Positions 33,731 through 43,649 of a DNA stretch of 64,000 nt are shown here, in pieces; the first letter of the stretch is position 1, and each line of letters begins with the position of its first letter. Source of the stretch: Pseudanabaena frigida. Its GTDB lineage: Bacteria > Cyanobacteriota > Cyanobacteriia > Pseudanabaenales > Pseudanabaenaceae. A model generated the notes under the pieces. That model was not told the origin of the DNA. It saw only the letters and a list, made by a program, of their open reading frames with translations, and did no database searches. The position numbers and the translations under genes were made by a program. The stretch is from the NCBI GenBank assembly GCA_003242085.1, contig QBML01000002.1:180378-244377 (forward strand), read 5' to 3'.

Positions 33731-34498
33731 ATGTTTACACAGGCTTTAAACATTTGCGTAAAAACTATTGCCTTAGTCATCTTATTAAATCTAGGGCTAA
33801 GTAGTCTAACTAATGAAAAGTTAGAGGCTCAATCGGAACCTGCTAATTTCCAAAAAGTAAAAGCTGAATTTATTCCTCCCAAAGGTTCAGGGCTTCCCAA
33901 AGAGCCGACTACAGCAGGTGGAACTCGTCCCATTAATTGCAATGAAGTTAATTCTTGCTTAGTTCCATTACTGCCAGCATCGGTGATTAGCAAGTTGGAT
34001 TATTATCCGTTAACGGTTTCTGAGCGACCTACCTTTTATGTAAGTTTACCAAGAACTTCTGGTACAGCAATTTTCACTTTATATCAACATCTACCTTCGC
34101 AAATCAAGAAAATTCATAGATTCTCTTTTCCTGTAAAAACCTCTGGTGGAATTATCAGCATTACGCTACCTAACTCAGCCCCTGCCCTTCAAAAGGATAG
34201 TACCTATGAGTGGACATTGTCATTGAGTAATGAGTCCACAAATGGATTTATCCGTCGAGTTCAGCTTAATCCCTATCTAGTACAGAAGATTAGAACAGCC
34301 AAGCCCTTAGAGAAACTAGCTGTTTATGCCGCCGAGGGAATTTGGTACGAAAGCGTAGAAACTTTGGCAGAGTTAATGACTTCTCAACCTAACGATCGCC
34401 AAATACTTACTGAATGGTCAGTTTTTCTGAAGTCCGCAAATATCAACCAAGAATTTATCAAGCAAAACTTTGCACCTTGCTGTCAAGCTGAGTATTAG
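33731..34498 (+). CDS. DUF928 secreted protein
   Basis: A 255-residue exported protein. The signal peptide is CVKTIALVILLNLGL with cleavage near LEAQS. The DUF928 core follows: a cysteine pair in NCNEVNSCLVPLLP, ERPTFYVSLP, the beta-rich TAIFTLYQHLP, ITLPNSAPALQKDSTYEW and, at the end, FAPCC. DUF928 proteins are frequent in cyanobacteria next to CHASE2, haemagglutinin-like and CHAT-TPR genes; their role is unknown. Start at ATG 33731. The next gene begins 41 bases after the stop, so the two probably form one operon with the CHAT gene. Confidence 0.85.
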   Translation: MFTQALNICVKTIALVILLNLGLSSLTNEKLEAQSEPANFQKVKAEFIPPKGSGLPKEPTTAGGTRPINCNEVNSCLVPLLPASVISKLDYYPLTVSERPTFYVSLPRTSGTAIFTLYQHLPSQIKKIHRFSFPVKTSGGIISITLPNSAPALQKDSTYEWTLSLSNESTNGFIRRVQLNPYLVQKIRTAKPLEKLAVYAAEGIWYESVETLAELMTSQPNDRQILTEWSVFLKSANINQEFIKQNFAPCCQAEY

Positions 34499-34538
34499 TC
34501 TTCAAGGTAATCTTAAATATCTTTGAGTTTCCTAAACT

Positions 34539-36962
34539 ATGAAACATCCCACCTATGCTACTTTATTTTTTTTAGTATCTCTATATTGGGTGAGTGATTA
34601 TTCTAGTGTTAGTTATTCTACTCAGGCACAAATAGTTCCTGATGCGAGTTTACCGCAAAATTCTGTGGTTACGATTAATGCAAATATAGTTGATATTACA
34701 GGTGGTACTAGGTTAGGAAACAATCTTTTTCATAGTTTTTCAGATTTTTCTGTTGCCACAGCGAACACAGCTTTTTTTAATAATGCGATCAATGTCCAAA
34801 ACATTCTGACACGAGTTACTGGAAGTTCTATTTCGCAAATCAATGGAACTTTAAAAACAAATGGATCAGCTAATCTTTATTTAATCAATCCGAATGGCAT
34901 TGTTTTCGGTGCAGATGCTAGATTAGATATTCGTGGTTCTTTCATTGCGAGTACAGCAAATAGTATTAACTTCTCCGATGGAACTCAATTTAGCGCTAGC
35001 AATCCTCAACCCTCTGCAATATTAACTATCAGCACTCCTTTAGGATTACAGATGGGGAGTAATCCTAAACCAATCTCCGTTCTCGGAAATGGAGATGGAC
35101 TAAGAACAACCTCCAATCTGATTGACACATCTGTAGGACTTCGGGTGGACTCTTTACAAACACTGGCTCTAGTTGGGGGAGACATTGCGATCGCAGGTGG
35201 TACATTGAAAACGGCAGGGGGCAATATCGAAATTGGTAGTTTAGGAAGTTTTGGGAAAGTGCAATTTAATTCTAGCGATCGTGGCATCACTCTGTCCTAT
35301 GACACTAATAATACATTTCAAAATATTAGCCTCACCAACAAAGCTTCTGTAGATGCGAGTGGACTAGGCAGTGGCAATATTCAGGTGAGAGGAAGAAACA
35401 TTTCCCTTGATGGCGGCTCGCAAATCCAATCTAGTACGCTTGGCAATCAAAATGGTGGCACACTATTGGTCAAAGCTTCTGAAAAAGTAGAATTAACAGG
35501 TGCTTCTTCTGACCGACAATTCTTCAGTGGTTTATTCGCCGAAATCAAACCTAATGCCTCTGGAAATGGGGGTGATTTAACTATTGAGGCAGCAAAATTT
35601 TCTTTACTAAATGGGGCTAATATCTCGACCAATATCCGAGGAAATGGAATTGGAGCTAACTTAACCATCAAAACTTCTGAATCAATAGAGGCGATCGATA
35701 GCTTTATAACAGCAATTATCAATCCTAACGCTGTGGGGAAAGGAGGGACTATCAATATTGAGACTACCAAACTCTCACTACAAGATGCTCAGATTGGAAC
35801 TGATATTCGCGGTAAAGGCGATGGCGGAAATATTATTGTCAAAGCTTTTGATAGTATCGATATCATTGGTTCTACTCTAGGAGGAAGAGGCCCTAGTGGT
35901 TTTGTAAGTTCAGTTGGTAACAGTGGAGAAGGCAAGGCTGGAGATATCACCATTGAGACAAAAAAGCTCTCGCTACAAGATGGAGCTGGAATCACATCTA
36001 GTACCTTTGGAAGAGGAAACTCTGGCTCCATTACTATAACAGCTTCAGATAGCGTCGATATAAGTGGAGTCTCCAGCGATGTCGGTCGCCCTTCTAGTTT
36101 AGCGGCTCTAGTTAATAGAACAGCACAAGGTAAGGGAGGAAACATATATTTAGCAACCGATCGCCTAGTCGTCGATCGCGGTGGCAGCATTTCCGTGACA
36201 GATAACGCAGGATCCAATGGGGCTGGGAACATTCGGATCACTGCAAATTTTATGCTTCTCGATGGCGCTAGCAGAGTGGATGCTTCAACTAGAGCTGGTG
36301 TAGAAGGCAATATTTTTCTCAATACTTCAAACCTCCAACTATTCAATAATAGTCGGATTCAGGCAAATGCTTTTGGCTTAGCTACTGGTGGAAATATCAA
36401 AATTATTACCGATACTCTAGTCGCTTTTGGAAATAGCGATATTACCGCCAACGCCCAACAAGCATCTGGTGGCAGAGTAACTATTAGTGCTGCTGGTATC
36501 TTTGGTACAGCCTTTCGTAGCGCACTCACAGCCAAAAGCGATATTACAGCCAGTTCAGACTTGGGGGCTGATTTCAATGGCGTAGTTCAACTGAATATTA
36601 TTGAGGCAGACCCTAGTAGAATCTTAAACCGAGTTCCTGTCAAGATTGAAGATTCAAGCAAGCTTATTGTGCAACGCTGCCAAGCCGATGTTGCTCAAGG
36701 CAAATTTACGATCGTCGGCAAAGGCGGACTGCCACTTAGTCCTAATGACGTAATTACAGCTAGTAGTACTTATGAAATTTTGGGGACAAGCGAACCTGTA
36801 AAATCTAGTCCCCAATCATTGAGTCCTCAGCCAGAAAAGAATCTTGAGGTTGTAGAAGCGAATAATTGGGCGATCGCACCTAACGGTCTCATCACTCTAA
36901 TTGCCGACAAGTCAAATACTACCCCAATGAATATCAATGCTCTCAAACCTTGCCGTCACTAA
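34539..36962 (+). CDS. Filamentous-haemagglutinin-type (two-partner secretion) exoprotein
   Basis: An 807-residue exported beta-helical protein. After a signal peptide (LFFLVSLYWVS, cleavage near TQA) comes the secretion domain of TpsA proteins with SVVTINANIVDITGG, LFHSFSDFSV, INGTLKTNGSANLYLINPNG and IVFGADARLDIRGSF. The rest is a long run of imperfect parallel beta-helix repeats with recurring units such as GNGGDLTIEA and SLQDGA. The C-terminus NNWAIAPNGLITLIA is typical of cyanobacterial members. Export through the outer membrane normally needs a TpsB/FhaC pore, which is not in the window. It likely acts as a surface adhesin. It overlaps no gene; the CHAT gene starts 27 bases later. Confidence 0.9.
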   Translation: MKHPTYATLFFLVSLYWVSDYSSVSYSTQAQIVPDASLPQNSVVTINANIVDITGGTRLGNNLFHSFSDFSVATANTAFFNNAINVQNILTRVTGSSISQINGTLKTNGSANLYLINPNGIVFGADARLDIRGSFIASTANSINFSDGTQFSASNPQPSAILTISTPLGLQMGSNPKPISVLGNGDGLRTTSNLIDTSVGLRVDSLQTLALVGGDIAIAGGTLKTAGGNIEIGSLGSFGKVQFNSSDRGITLSYDTNNTFQNISLTNKASVDASGLGSGNIQVRGRNISLDGGSQIQSSTLGNQNGGTLLVKASEKVELTGASSDRQFFSGLFAEIKPNASGNGGDLTIEAAKFSLLNGANISTNIRGNGIGANLTIKTSESIEAIDSFITAIINPNAVGKGGTINIETTKLSLQDAQIGTDIRGKGDGGNIIVKAFDSIDIIGSTLGGRGPSGFVSSVGNSGEGKAGDITIETKKLSLQDGAGITSSTFGRGNSGSITITASDSVDISGVSSDVGRPSSLAALVNRTAQGKGGNIYLATDRLVVDRGGSISVTDNAGSNGAGNIRITANFMLLDGASRVDASTRAGVEGNIFLNTSNLQLFNNSRIQANAFGLATGGNIKIITDTLVAFGNSDITANAQQASGGRVTISAAGIFGTAFRSALTAKSDITASSDLGADFNGVVQLNIIEADPSRILNRVPVKIEDSSKLIVQRCQADVAQGKFTIVGKGGLPLSPNDVITASSTYEILGTSEPVKSSPQSLSPQPEKNLEVVEANNWAIAPNGLITLIADKSNTTPMNINALKPCRH

Positions 36963-36988
36963 CAACTAACTTTGTAGCTATCACTATC

Positions 36989-39634
36989 ATGATTAGTAAA
37001 AGTCAAAATAGAAAGAGTAGAGACGGGAAGAAATACTATCTCTACTCTTTGAGTTTTATCCTAACTGCGTTCTTATCCATAATGGAAAATCTACCAGTTA
37101 GTGCGGCTTCCTATGAACATTTAGAGACTGATTCTATTACCTCTCAAATAACTCAAAGTACGAGAATACAGTTAGTTGCTTTGCAGAAAGTAGAAATACA
37201 AGCGAATACTTCCGATCTGGTACAACAGGGCAAAGAGCTATATATACAAGGTAAATTCAGTGATGCTGTGAGAGTCTGGCAACAAGCCCTTAAAGATGCT
37301 GAAGACAACCCGTTAAAACAGGCAATGCTATTAAGTAACATGTGTCTGGGTTATCAACAATTGGGGCAATGGGATGAAGCTAAAAAGGCGATCGCGAGTA
37401 GTTTGCAGCTTTTATCTAGTCAACCAGACAGTCAAGACAAACTAAAAATATTAGCCCAAGCTATCAATACTCAGGGTAGTTTGCAATTTGCCTTAGGACA
37501 AACAGAATCCGCTCTCAACTCATGGCAAACTGCTACTAAAATTTTCAGCCAAATCGAAGACAACTCAGGCATAATGTCTAGCCTTCTCAATCAAGTTCAG
37601 GCATTAAAAGCATTAGGATTTTATCGCCGCATGGTTGAGACTTTAGATCTAATCGATCTAGCATTACAAACTCAACCAGACACCGAACTAAAAGCCAGTG
37701 GCTTTAGAAGTTTAGGAGATCGATTAGTAGCGTTCGAAGACTTCGTAAAAGCAAAAAAATCCTTAGAGCAAAGCTTAGAAATCGCCTCAAAAATCAATGC
37801 TAAATCAGAAATTAGTGCCACGCAGTTAAGCTTAGGGAATCTAGCTCGTGCCGAATATGACTCGATTACTGCCTTTAAGTTTTACAATGCTGCTTCTATT
37901 AATGCAACCCCGTCCCTTACGAAGTTTCAAGCAGAACTTAACAAATTTAGCCTTCTGATTGAAGAGAAGAAATTTTCAGAAGCTCAAGCATTAGTCTCTA
38001 GCATCGAATCACAGAGCGATCGCTTACTTCCCACCCGAAATGCGATATATGCTAAGTTAAATTTCTCTCAAAACTTAGCCATACTAGCCAAACAGGACTC
38101 CAAGAGCAAACAAAATTTACTGCTTAAGTCCGCCAATATTTTAGCCGAAACCATTCGCCAAGCTGAATCACTAGGCGATCGCCGAGCTAAAGCCTATGCA
38201 CTAGGAAGTCTCGGCGGACTCTACGAGCAATCACAACAATTTAAAGAAGCTGAGGATCTCACCCAACAAGCTCTATTTATCGCGCAATCGATCGATGCAA
38301 TTGATATAGCCTATCGCTGGCGATGGCAGTTAGGAAGGTTGCGCTCTGCCCAAGGGGATATTTCTGGTGCGATCGCCTTTTACAGTGCAGCAGTTGATGA
38401 TCTCCAACAACTTCGCAATGACCTTGTATCCATTAATTCAGGATTGCAGTTCTCTTTTCGTGAAAGCATTGAACCGATTTATCGACAATTAATTAGTTTG
38501 CTTTTGTTAGAAGAAGGCGCTATTTCCAGTCAAAAGAACCTACAAAAAGCTCAAGAGGTGATCGAATCCCTACAATTAGCCGAACTAAGCAGTTTCTTAA
38601 GATCTGATTGCCTCAAAGCTAGCCCAGTTGAAATAGCCAAGATCGATCGCCGTGCTGCTGTAATTTATCCGATTATTCTCGAAGATCGGTTAGAAGTTAT
38701 TCTTAGTATTCCTCAAAAACCTTTACGCCGCTATTCTGCCAATGTCAATCAAAAAGAACTCGATCGGTTTGTGAGTGAGCTAAGGATAGATTTGCGCGAA
38801 CCCAGAACTCAAGATTATTTATCCAAATCACAAACTGTTTATGATTGGCTAATTCGACCCGCGATCGCCGATTTAAGTAACAGTGATATTAAAACTCTTG
38901 TATTTGTTTTAGATGGCTCTCTCCGCAATATTCCTATGTCAAGCTTGCATGATGGCAAAAAATTTCTGATTCAAAGCTATAGCATTGCCCTTACGCCTGG
39001 ATTACAACTACTAGATCCAAGACCTCTATTGCGTGAAAAAATATCTGTCCTTGCGGGCGGCATCACTGAAGTACGCAATGGCTTTACGGCATTACCCAAC
39101 GTGGCACAAGAACTAAATAATATTCGCGCTCAAGTTTCCAGTCTAGAACTATTAAACCAAGCCTTTACTGAGAATAATTTACGGAAAAATATTGCTAATA
39201 ATTCCTTTCCCGTAATTCATCTAGCTACGCACGGACAGTTTAGTTCTAGAGCTTCTGATACGTTTTTGATAACTTGGGATGGAATGTTAAATCTCGATAG
39301 CCTAACTCAATTGATTCAAAGTCGAGACCAAGATAAAGTATTGGAGTTACTGATTCTCAGTGCATGTCAGACTGCTGTCGGGGATAACCGCGCTGCACTA
39401 GGTTTAGCAGGTATGTCAGTAAGGGCGGGTGCTAGAAGTACGATCGCCTCTCTTTGGTCAATTGATGATGCTGCCACTTCCTTGTTTATGACTGAGTTTT
39501 ATAAGGATTTAGTCAAAGAAAAGCCCGAAAAAGCCGAAGCTCTACGCCAAGCTCAAATCTCATTGCTCACGCAAGATAAATACAAGCATCCTTATTATTG
39601 GGCTCCATTTGTTTTATTAGGCAATTGGCTGTGA
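36989..39634 (+). CDS. TPR-CHAT protease-like protein
   Basis: An 881-residue protein with a signal-like hydrophobic segment near the N-terminus (LYSLSFILTAFLSI), a TPR array over about residues 60-480 and a C-terminal CHAT domain. CHAT (caspase HetF associated with TPR) is a caspase-clan fold. The catalytic pair is visible: histidine in VIHLATHGQF and cysteine in LLILSACQTAVGD, followed by GLAGMSVRAGARSTIASLW. Many relatives are cytosolic; the hydrophobic segment suggests export or anchoring here. ATG 36989 is chosen; a TTG at 36950 would overlap the upstream gene by 13 bases. It is third in the DUF928-TpsA-CHAT unit. Confidence 0.92.
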   Translation: MISKSQNRKSRDGKKYYLYSLSFILTAFLSIMENLPVSAASYEHLETDSITSQITQSTRIQLVALQKVEIQANTSDLVQQGKELYIQGKFSDAVRVWQQALKDAEDNPLKQAMLLSNMCLGYQQLGQWDEAKKAIASSLQLLSSQPDSQDKLKILAQAINTQGSLQFALGQTESALNSWQTATKIFSQIEDNSGIMSSLLNQVQALKALGFYRRMVETLDLIDLALQTQPDTELKASGFRSLGDRLVAFEDFVKAKKSLEQSLEIASKINAKSEISATQLSLGNLARAEYDSITAFKFYNAASINATPSLTKFQAELNKFSLLIEEKKFSEAQALVSSIESQSDRLLPTRNAIYAKLNFSQNLAILAKQDSKSKQNLLLKSANILAETIRQAESLGDRRAKAYALGSLGGLYEQSQQFKEAEDLTQQALFIAQSIDAIDIAYRWRWQLGRLRSAQGDISGAIAFYSAAVDDLQQLRNDLVSINSGLQFSFRESIEPIYRQLISLLLLEEGAISSQKNLQKAQEVIESLQLAELSSFLRSDCLKASPVEIAKIDRRAAVIYPIILEDRLEVILSIPQKPLRRYSANVNQKELDRFVSELRIDLREPRTQDYLSKSQTVYDWLIRPAIADLSNSDIKTLVFVLDGSLRNIPMSSLHDGKKFLIQSYSIALTPGLQLLDPRPLLREKISVLAGGITEVRNGFTALPNVAQELNNIRAQVSSLELLNQAFTENNLRKNIANNSFPVIHLATHGQFSSRASDTFLITWDGMLNLDSLTQLIQSRDQDKVLELLILSACQTAVGDNRAALGLAGMSVRAGARSTIASLWSIDDAATSLFMTEFYKDLVKEKPEKAEALRQAQISLLTQDKYKHPYYWAPFVLLGNWL

Positions 39635-39638
39635 GAAG

Positions 39639-39705
39639 ACAGGCGGGGCTTCGACTTCGCTCAGCCAGCGGTTCGCTGGCCGAGCGAAGTCGAAGCCCTG
39701 CCTGT
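39639..39705. repeat. Palindrome of the GGCTTCGACTTCGCTCAGCC subfamily
   Basis: Arms of 32 bases (39639-39670 and 39674-39705, two mismatches) with a GTT loop. Related sequence occurs at 45659-45709 and 52060-52146. It separates the two convergent CHAT genes and probably ends both transcripts. Confidence 0.8.
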
Positions 39706-39721
39706 TTAACATTAAAGTCTC

Positions 39722-42373
39722 TTACAATCCATTACCGATTGCAAAGAAAGCCGACCAATAATTAGGATGGTTGTATTGTGGCAATTTGATTAGAGAAACT
39801 TGGGCTCTGCGTAATGCTTCAGCAATTGTGACATCACCTTTTTGTAACTCACCATAAAATGCTTCCATTAAAGCTTGTGTGCCTTTGTCATTGACTTGCC
39901 ACAGAGTGGCGATCGCATTTTTTGCACCAGCTTTTTGAACTTGATAACCAAAGCCTAGAATCTCTACCCCGTCACCAAGTTTTCCTTCACCTGTCTGACA
40001 GGCGCTCAAAATTATCAAATCTATATTGGGAATCTGCCAGTTATTAATTTCATGAAGTCGGATTTTGTCGCCATTGCCAAAGATGATGAAGGAGTTATCT
40101 GGTACGCCTGTATTAAATTCCGCATGGGTAGCGAGGTGCAAAATATTATAATTTTGGAATTTTGATTCTACAGCTTGACGACTAAAACTTTCTTCGGTTA
40201 AGGTAACTGAGTTTTGAAATACGTTGGCGATCGCTTGAATCTCTTTTAAAGTAGCAGGTAAAGAAGATTGCCCAAACTTTTTCTCCCCTGCTTTTCCACC
40301 AAATGCTCCCGCTAAAATGCTGAACTGAGTTTTTGGCTTTGCGGTAAAATCAAAAAGGCTATAGGAAATTAAATTACTGATTCGATATTTTTCAACCAAC
40401 CATTTTTTGCCATCATTGAGTGCGGCAATGGGAACGTAGCGTAGCTGTCCATCAGGTGCATATAAGATAGTTTCAGCTTTGGCTTGAATGAGTTCTGTTT
40501 CGATCGGTTTAATCAACAAACTATAGAGAGCGATCGCAGGCTCTTTATAATCTTCGGAAGTTGTATCGAGAAGACCAGTCCTGTAATTATTAATTAATGC
40601 TTCTAGTTTGTCTTTGGGGATTTTGACGGTGCGGCTAATGGGTAGAGTATTAGGTGAAAAGAGGATTAACTCTAAGCGATCGCCCAAAATTAAAGGATAA
40701 AGTAGTACTATCCTCTGTGGAATTTGTCGAAGATAGTCGGGAACTTTGTCAATCTCTGATTTGGGAAGTTGCTGGATCTGATTGGCAAGTTGGCGATTAA
40801 TTTCAGAACTATTCTCGAAATCGATGGCCGTCAACTGTCTGATGACAGCCATCTCTGGCTCTAAAATCCTTACTCCCTGTGCAGTTCGAATACTTCCCTT
40901 GATATTTTTAAGGTAATCTTCCAGTTCTTGAACTTTAAGCAGATCCAAAATTTGCAGAGCTTCCATAACACGACCTTGTTGAAGCAGAAGATCGACGAGG
41001 TGACGATAGGAATCCTCAACGGTATTTATATAGGATTTTTGGATATCTTTATCGAGACTACGAATATCCTTGCGGATGGATTCACTGACATTGACCGACT
41101 GCTTGTAGAAAACGATTGCCAAATCAAGTTGTTTTTGTTTTTGGAGGGTCAGCCCAATGCTACTCAGTGCTGTTCTCTCCCCATCACGATTATTGATCTT
41201 ACGGGCGATTTCCAACCCTGCTTTTTGATAGTCAATCGCTTTGACATAGTCACCAAGTATATAGTAAGCGCTTCCCAAAGAGACTAGTGATTTTCCTTCG
41301 CCTTGGAGATCATTGACTTCCCGAGCAATCTCTAAACTGGAATTGTAGTACTTGATTGCTTCGTCATATTTTCCCTGTGACTCAAATACATCACCTAAGT
41401 ATCCCAGTGATTTTCCTTCCCCACGGCGATCTTTGATTTCTCTGGCAGCCTCTAAGCTGAATTGGTGATGCTTAATCGCCTCATTATAATCACCCAGATC
41501 GTAATAGGCAGTACCTAAGTATCCGAGTAATTTAGCTTTGTTCAGCCGATCGTTGATCTTGATTGCGATCGCTAAACTCTGCTTGTAATAGTCTATCGAT
41601 TTGGTATAGTCACCAAGATAACGATAATCAAGTCCTAAAAAGCCTAGGGATTGTCCTTCTCCTCGTATTTCTTTGATCTCTCGTGTAATTGCTAAACGCC
41701 GTTCGTGATATTCAATTGCCTTGGCGTAGTACCCCTGAGCGCGATAGGCATTTCCTAGATTGCCCATTGCATTTCCTTCACCTTGGCGATCTTTGATTTT
41801 ACGGGCTATCGCTAAACGTTTCTCGTGATAGTCGATTGCTTTGGTATATTCTCCCTGAGCGTAATAATTCATTCCCAAATTACCCAAGGCCGATCCTTCG
41901 CCACGGCGATCGCCAATCTCACGGGTAATTAATAAACTTTGCTCGTGGTATTTGATCGCTTCAGCATAGTTTCCCAGAGAGCGGTAGATCACACCCAGAT
42001 TGATGAGAGCTTCTCCCTCATCACGACGATCTCCAATTTCCTGAGCGATCGCTAAACTCTTTCTAAGCGAATCGATTGCCTCATCATACCTACCAAGCGA
42101 TTCGTAAGCTTTGCCTAGATTTGTCAATAACTTTACTTCGACACTGCGATTCCCGATCTCCTGATAGAAAGTCAATGCTTGTTGCCAAGACTTTAATGCT
42201 GCTTCGCAATCTCCAGCTTGACATTGTTGAACTCCTTGTTTATTCAGTCTCTCTGCCTCTGCTTGGCGATCTTGTATTGTTTGCGCTTGGGCTGTCACAA
42301 CAGGTAAATCAAGTGATAATCCCAAGAGGCCAGATGCGAGAATAACGATCGATGAGTAGAACCGTGCAGCCAT
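39722..42373 (-). CDS. Kinesin-light-chain-type TPR-CHAT protein
   Basis: An 883-residue exported protein. The signal peptide (IVILASGLLGLSLDLPVV) is probably cut at AQAQ. About ten 40-residue TPR units of the NPHP3/kinesin light chain type follow (recurring GNLGxxYxxxGDYxKAIDYxxxxLxIAREI). The C-terminal CHAT domain has histidine in NILHLATHAEF and cysteine in LIILSACQTGEG, so both catalytic residues are kept. The neighbouring convergent gene encodes another CHAT-TPR protein with a different TPR type, so they are not a simple duplication. Likely periplasmic or thylakoid-lumen facing, if the signal is functional. Targets unknown. Confidence 0.92.
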   Translation of the reverse strand: MAARFYSSIVILASGLLGLSLDLPVVTAQAQTIQDRQAEAERLNKQGVQQCQAGDCEAALKSWQQALTFYQEIGNRSVEVKLLTNLGKAYESLGRYDEAIDSLRKSLAIAQEIGDRRDEGEALINLGVIYRSLGNYAEAIKYHEQSLLITREIGDRRGEGSALGNLGMNYYAQGEYTKAIDYHEKRLAIARKIKDRQGEGNAMGNLGNAYRAQGYYAKAIEYHERRLAITREIKEIRGEGQSLGFLGLDYRYLGDYTKSIDYYKQSLAIAIKINDRLNKAKLLGYLGTAYYDLGDYNEAIKHHQFSLEAAREIKDRRGEGKSLGYLGDVFESQGKYDEAIKYYNSSLEIAREVNDLQGEGKSLVSLGSAYYILGDYVKAIDYQKAGLEIARKINNRDGERTALSSIGLTLQKQKQLDLAIVFYKQSVNVSESIRKDIRSLDKDIQKSYINTVEDSYRHLVDLLLQQGRVMEALQILDLLKVQELEDYLKNIKGSIRTAQGVRILEPEMAVIRQLTAIDFENSSEINRQLANQIQQLPKSEIDKVPDYLRQIPQRIVLLYPLILGDRLELILFSPNTLPISRTVKIPKDKLEALINNYRTGLLDTTSEDYKEPAIALYSLLIKPIETELIQAKAETILYAPDGQLRYVPIAALNDGKKWLVEKYRISNLISYSLFDFTAKPKTQFSILAGAFGGKAGEKKFGQSSLPATLKEIQAIANVFQNSVTLTEESFSRQAVESKFQNYNILHLATHAEFNTGVPDNSFIIFGNGDKIRLHEINNWQIPNIDLIILSACQTGEGKLGDGVEILGFGYQVQKAGAKNAIATLWQVNDKGTQALMEAFYGELQKGDVTIAEALRRAQVSLIKLPQYNHPNYWSAFFAIGNGL

Positions 42374-42592
42374 GACTATACCCTTGAGATTGCATCATAA
42401 TTTTACATTTTTATCCAAAAAAATATTACATGTAAAGAATAATTATAGGGACGAAGCATTCCTGCTCGTATCTATATATTTCACCAAAATTATCAAACGG
42501 GAATGTCCCGCCCAACAGCCCTCAAAACAGAAATAATCTATCAAGGAGAACTATTTTCGTTTGTGGAATATTTTGTGCGTCATATCATCACA

Positions 42593-42707
42593 TATAGCAA
42601 ACAAGTTTTACTTAGTGCATAAAACCCAAATAAATAGAGGCAGCGCTTCGCGCCGCCTCTATTTATTTGGGTTTTGTTTTGTCCTAGCTATCTCTTTCAT
42701 TGCTATG
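42593..42707. repeat. TATAGC-terminated palindromic element, about 115 bp
   Basis: TATAGC at 42593 and GCTATG at the right end. Inner 21-base arms AAAACCCAAATAAATAGAGGC (42621-42641) and complement (42655-42675) enclose GCGCTTCGCG. Right flank GTTTTGTCCTAGCTA matches the inverse of left flanks elsewhere. The 200 bases before it (42374-42592) hold only degenerate repeat scraps such as GGGAATGTCCCGCCC. Confidence 0.75.
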
Positions 42708-42715
42708 TAACCTTA

Positions 42716-42768
42716 AAATCAAGAAGTGTGTATCTTCTGCTTAGTAGAAGATACACACTTCTTGATTT
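42716..42768. repeat. Palindrome of the AGAAGTGTG subfamily
   Basis: Perfect 23-base arms (42716-42738, 42746-42768), AAATCAAGAAGTGTG and onward, with a GCTTAGT loop. The right flank AATTATGCTGAGCGACTTAC is the inverse of the left flank at 28710-28727. It lies 21 bases past the surE stop and probably terminates it. Confidence 0.78.
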
Positions 42769-42789
42769 CTAATTATGCTGAGCGACTTA

Positions 42790-43572
42790 CTAACTCGTTA
42801 AGGTAATTAATTTTTCTGTCCATGTTTTTAAAAATGGCATCGCCGCAGCCAGTGTCAAATCATACTTAAGTGGCGTAATCGTAATGTAATTATCTCTAAT
42901 CGCTTGAATATCCGTATCAGGTTCCGCTTCTTCTTCGATTACTACACCCGATAGCCAATAGTAGGTTTTACCACGTGGATCGACGCGCTTCTCAAATAGA
43001 TCCTTATAACGGCGGATTCCTAAACGAGTGACAACCGCACCGCAGATATCTGCTTCTAGAATTGCGGGGATATTTACATTGAGTAAAATTGCTTCTTCGA
43101 GTGGATAAGTAGCGATCGCGCTCACGATTTTTTTGGCAAAGTTAGCCGCAGCACTAAAGTCTAAATGAGCAAAACTAGCCAGACTAAAGGCAATACTAGG
43201 CAAACCTTCCATTACCCCTTCCATCGCCGCTGACACCGTACCAGAATATAAAACATCAGTCCCTAAATTTGCGCCGCGATTAATACCTGATAATACAAGA
43301 TCGGGGCGATCGCCTAACAACGCATCTAACGCTAATTTCACCGTATCCGAAGGTGTGCCCGAACAAGCCCATGCCTCAATTGTCGATGGATAAACCCCTT
43401 CAATTTTGTCAACCCGCAAAGGCTCCTGCAAAGTTAGGGCATGACCGGTAGCCGATCGTTCGCGATCTGGACAGACAACCGTAATCCGATGTTCAGTTTC
43501 ACTAAGTGCTTCAGCTAATGCTCTGACCCCAGGAGCATAAATACCATCATCATTGCTAATCAGAATATTCAT
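42790..43572 (-). CDS. surE: 5'-nucleotidase SurE
   Basis: A 260-residue metal-dependent nucleoside monophosphate phosphatase. It starts [19 protein letters not shown] with the metal-binding aspartates, continues with [30 protein letters not shown] and [25 protein letters not shown], all diagnostic of SurE. The ATG at 43572 is clearly the start; an upstream GTG-led extension would be translated through the palindrome at 43606-43644. The reaction releases nucleoside and phosphate and is linked to stationary-phase survival in other bacteria. Confidence 0.96.
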   Translation of the reverse strand: MNILISNDDGIYAPGVRALAEALSETEHRITVVCPDRERSATGHALTLQEPLRVDKIEGVYPSTIEAWACSGTPSDTVKLALDALLGDRPDLVLSGINRGANLGTDVLYSGTVSAAMEGVMEGLPSIAFSLASFAHLDFSAAANFAKKIVSAIATYPLEEAILLNVNIPAILEADICGAVVTRLGIRRYKDLFEKRVDPRGKTYYWLSGVVIEEEAEPDTDIQAIRDNYITITPLKYDLTLAAAMPFLKTWTEKLITLTS

Positions 43573-43605
43573 ATTTAGTGCATATTTACAGGTTCTCCGA
43601 ACAGC

Positions 43606-43644
43606 AGAAAGTAGAGGGGGCACAATGCGCCCCCTCTACTTTCT
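43606..43644. repeat. Palindrome between the DUF2808 gene and surE
   Basis: Perfect 16-base arms AGAAAGTAGAGGGGGC and complement with a seven-base loop. It lies 5 bases past the stop of the minus-strand gene at 43650 and upstream of surE, so it probably terminates the former. It creates an artificial in-frame extension of surE. Confidence 0.72.
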
Positions 43645-43649
43645 AAGTT

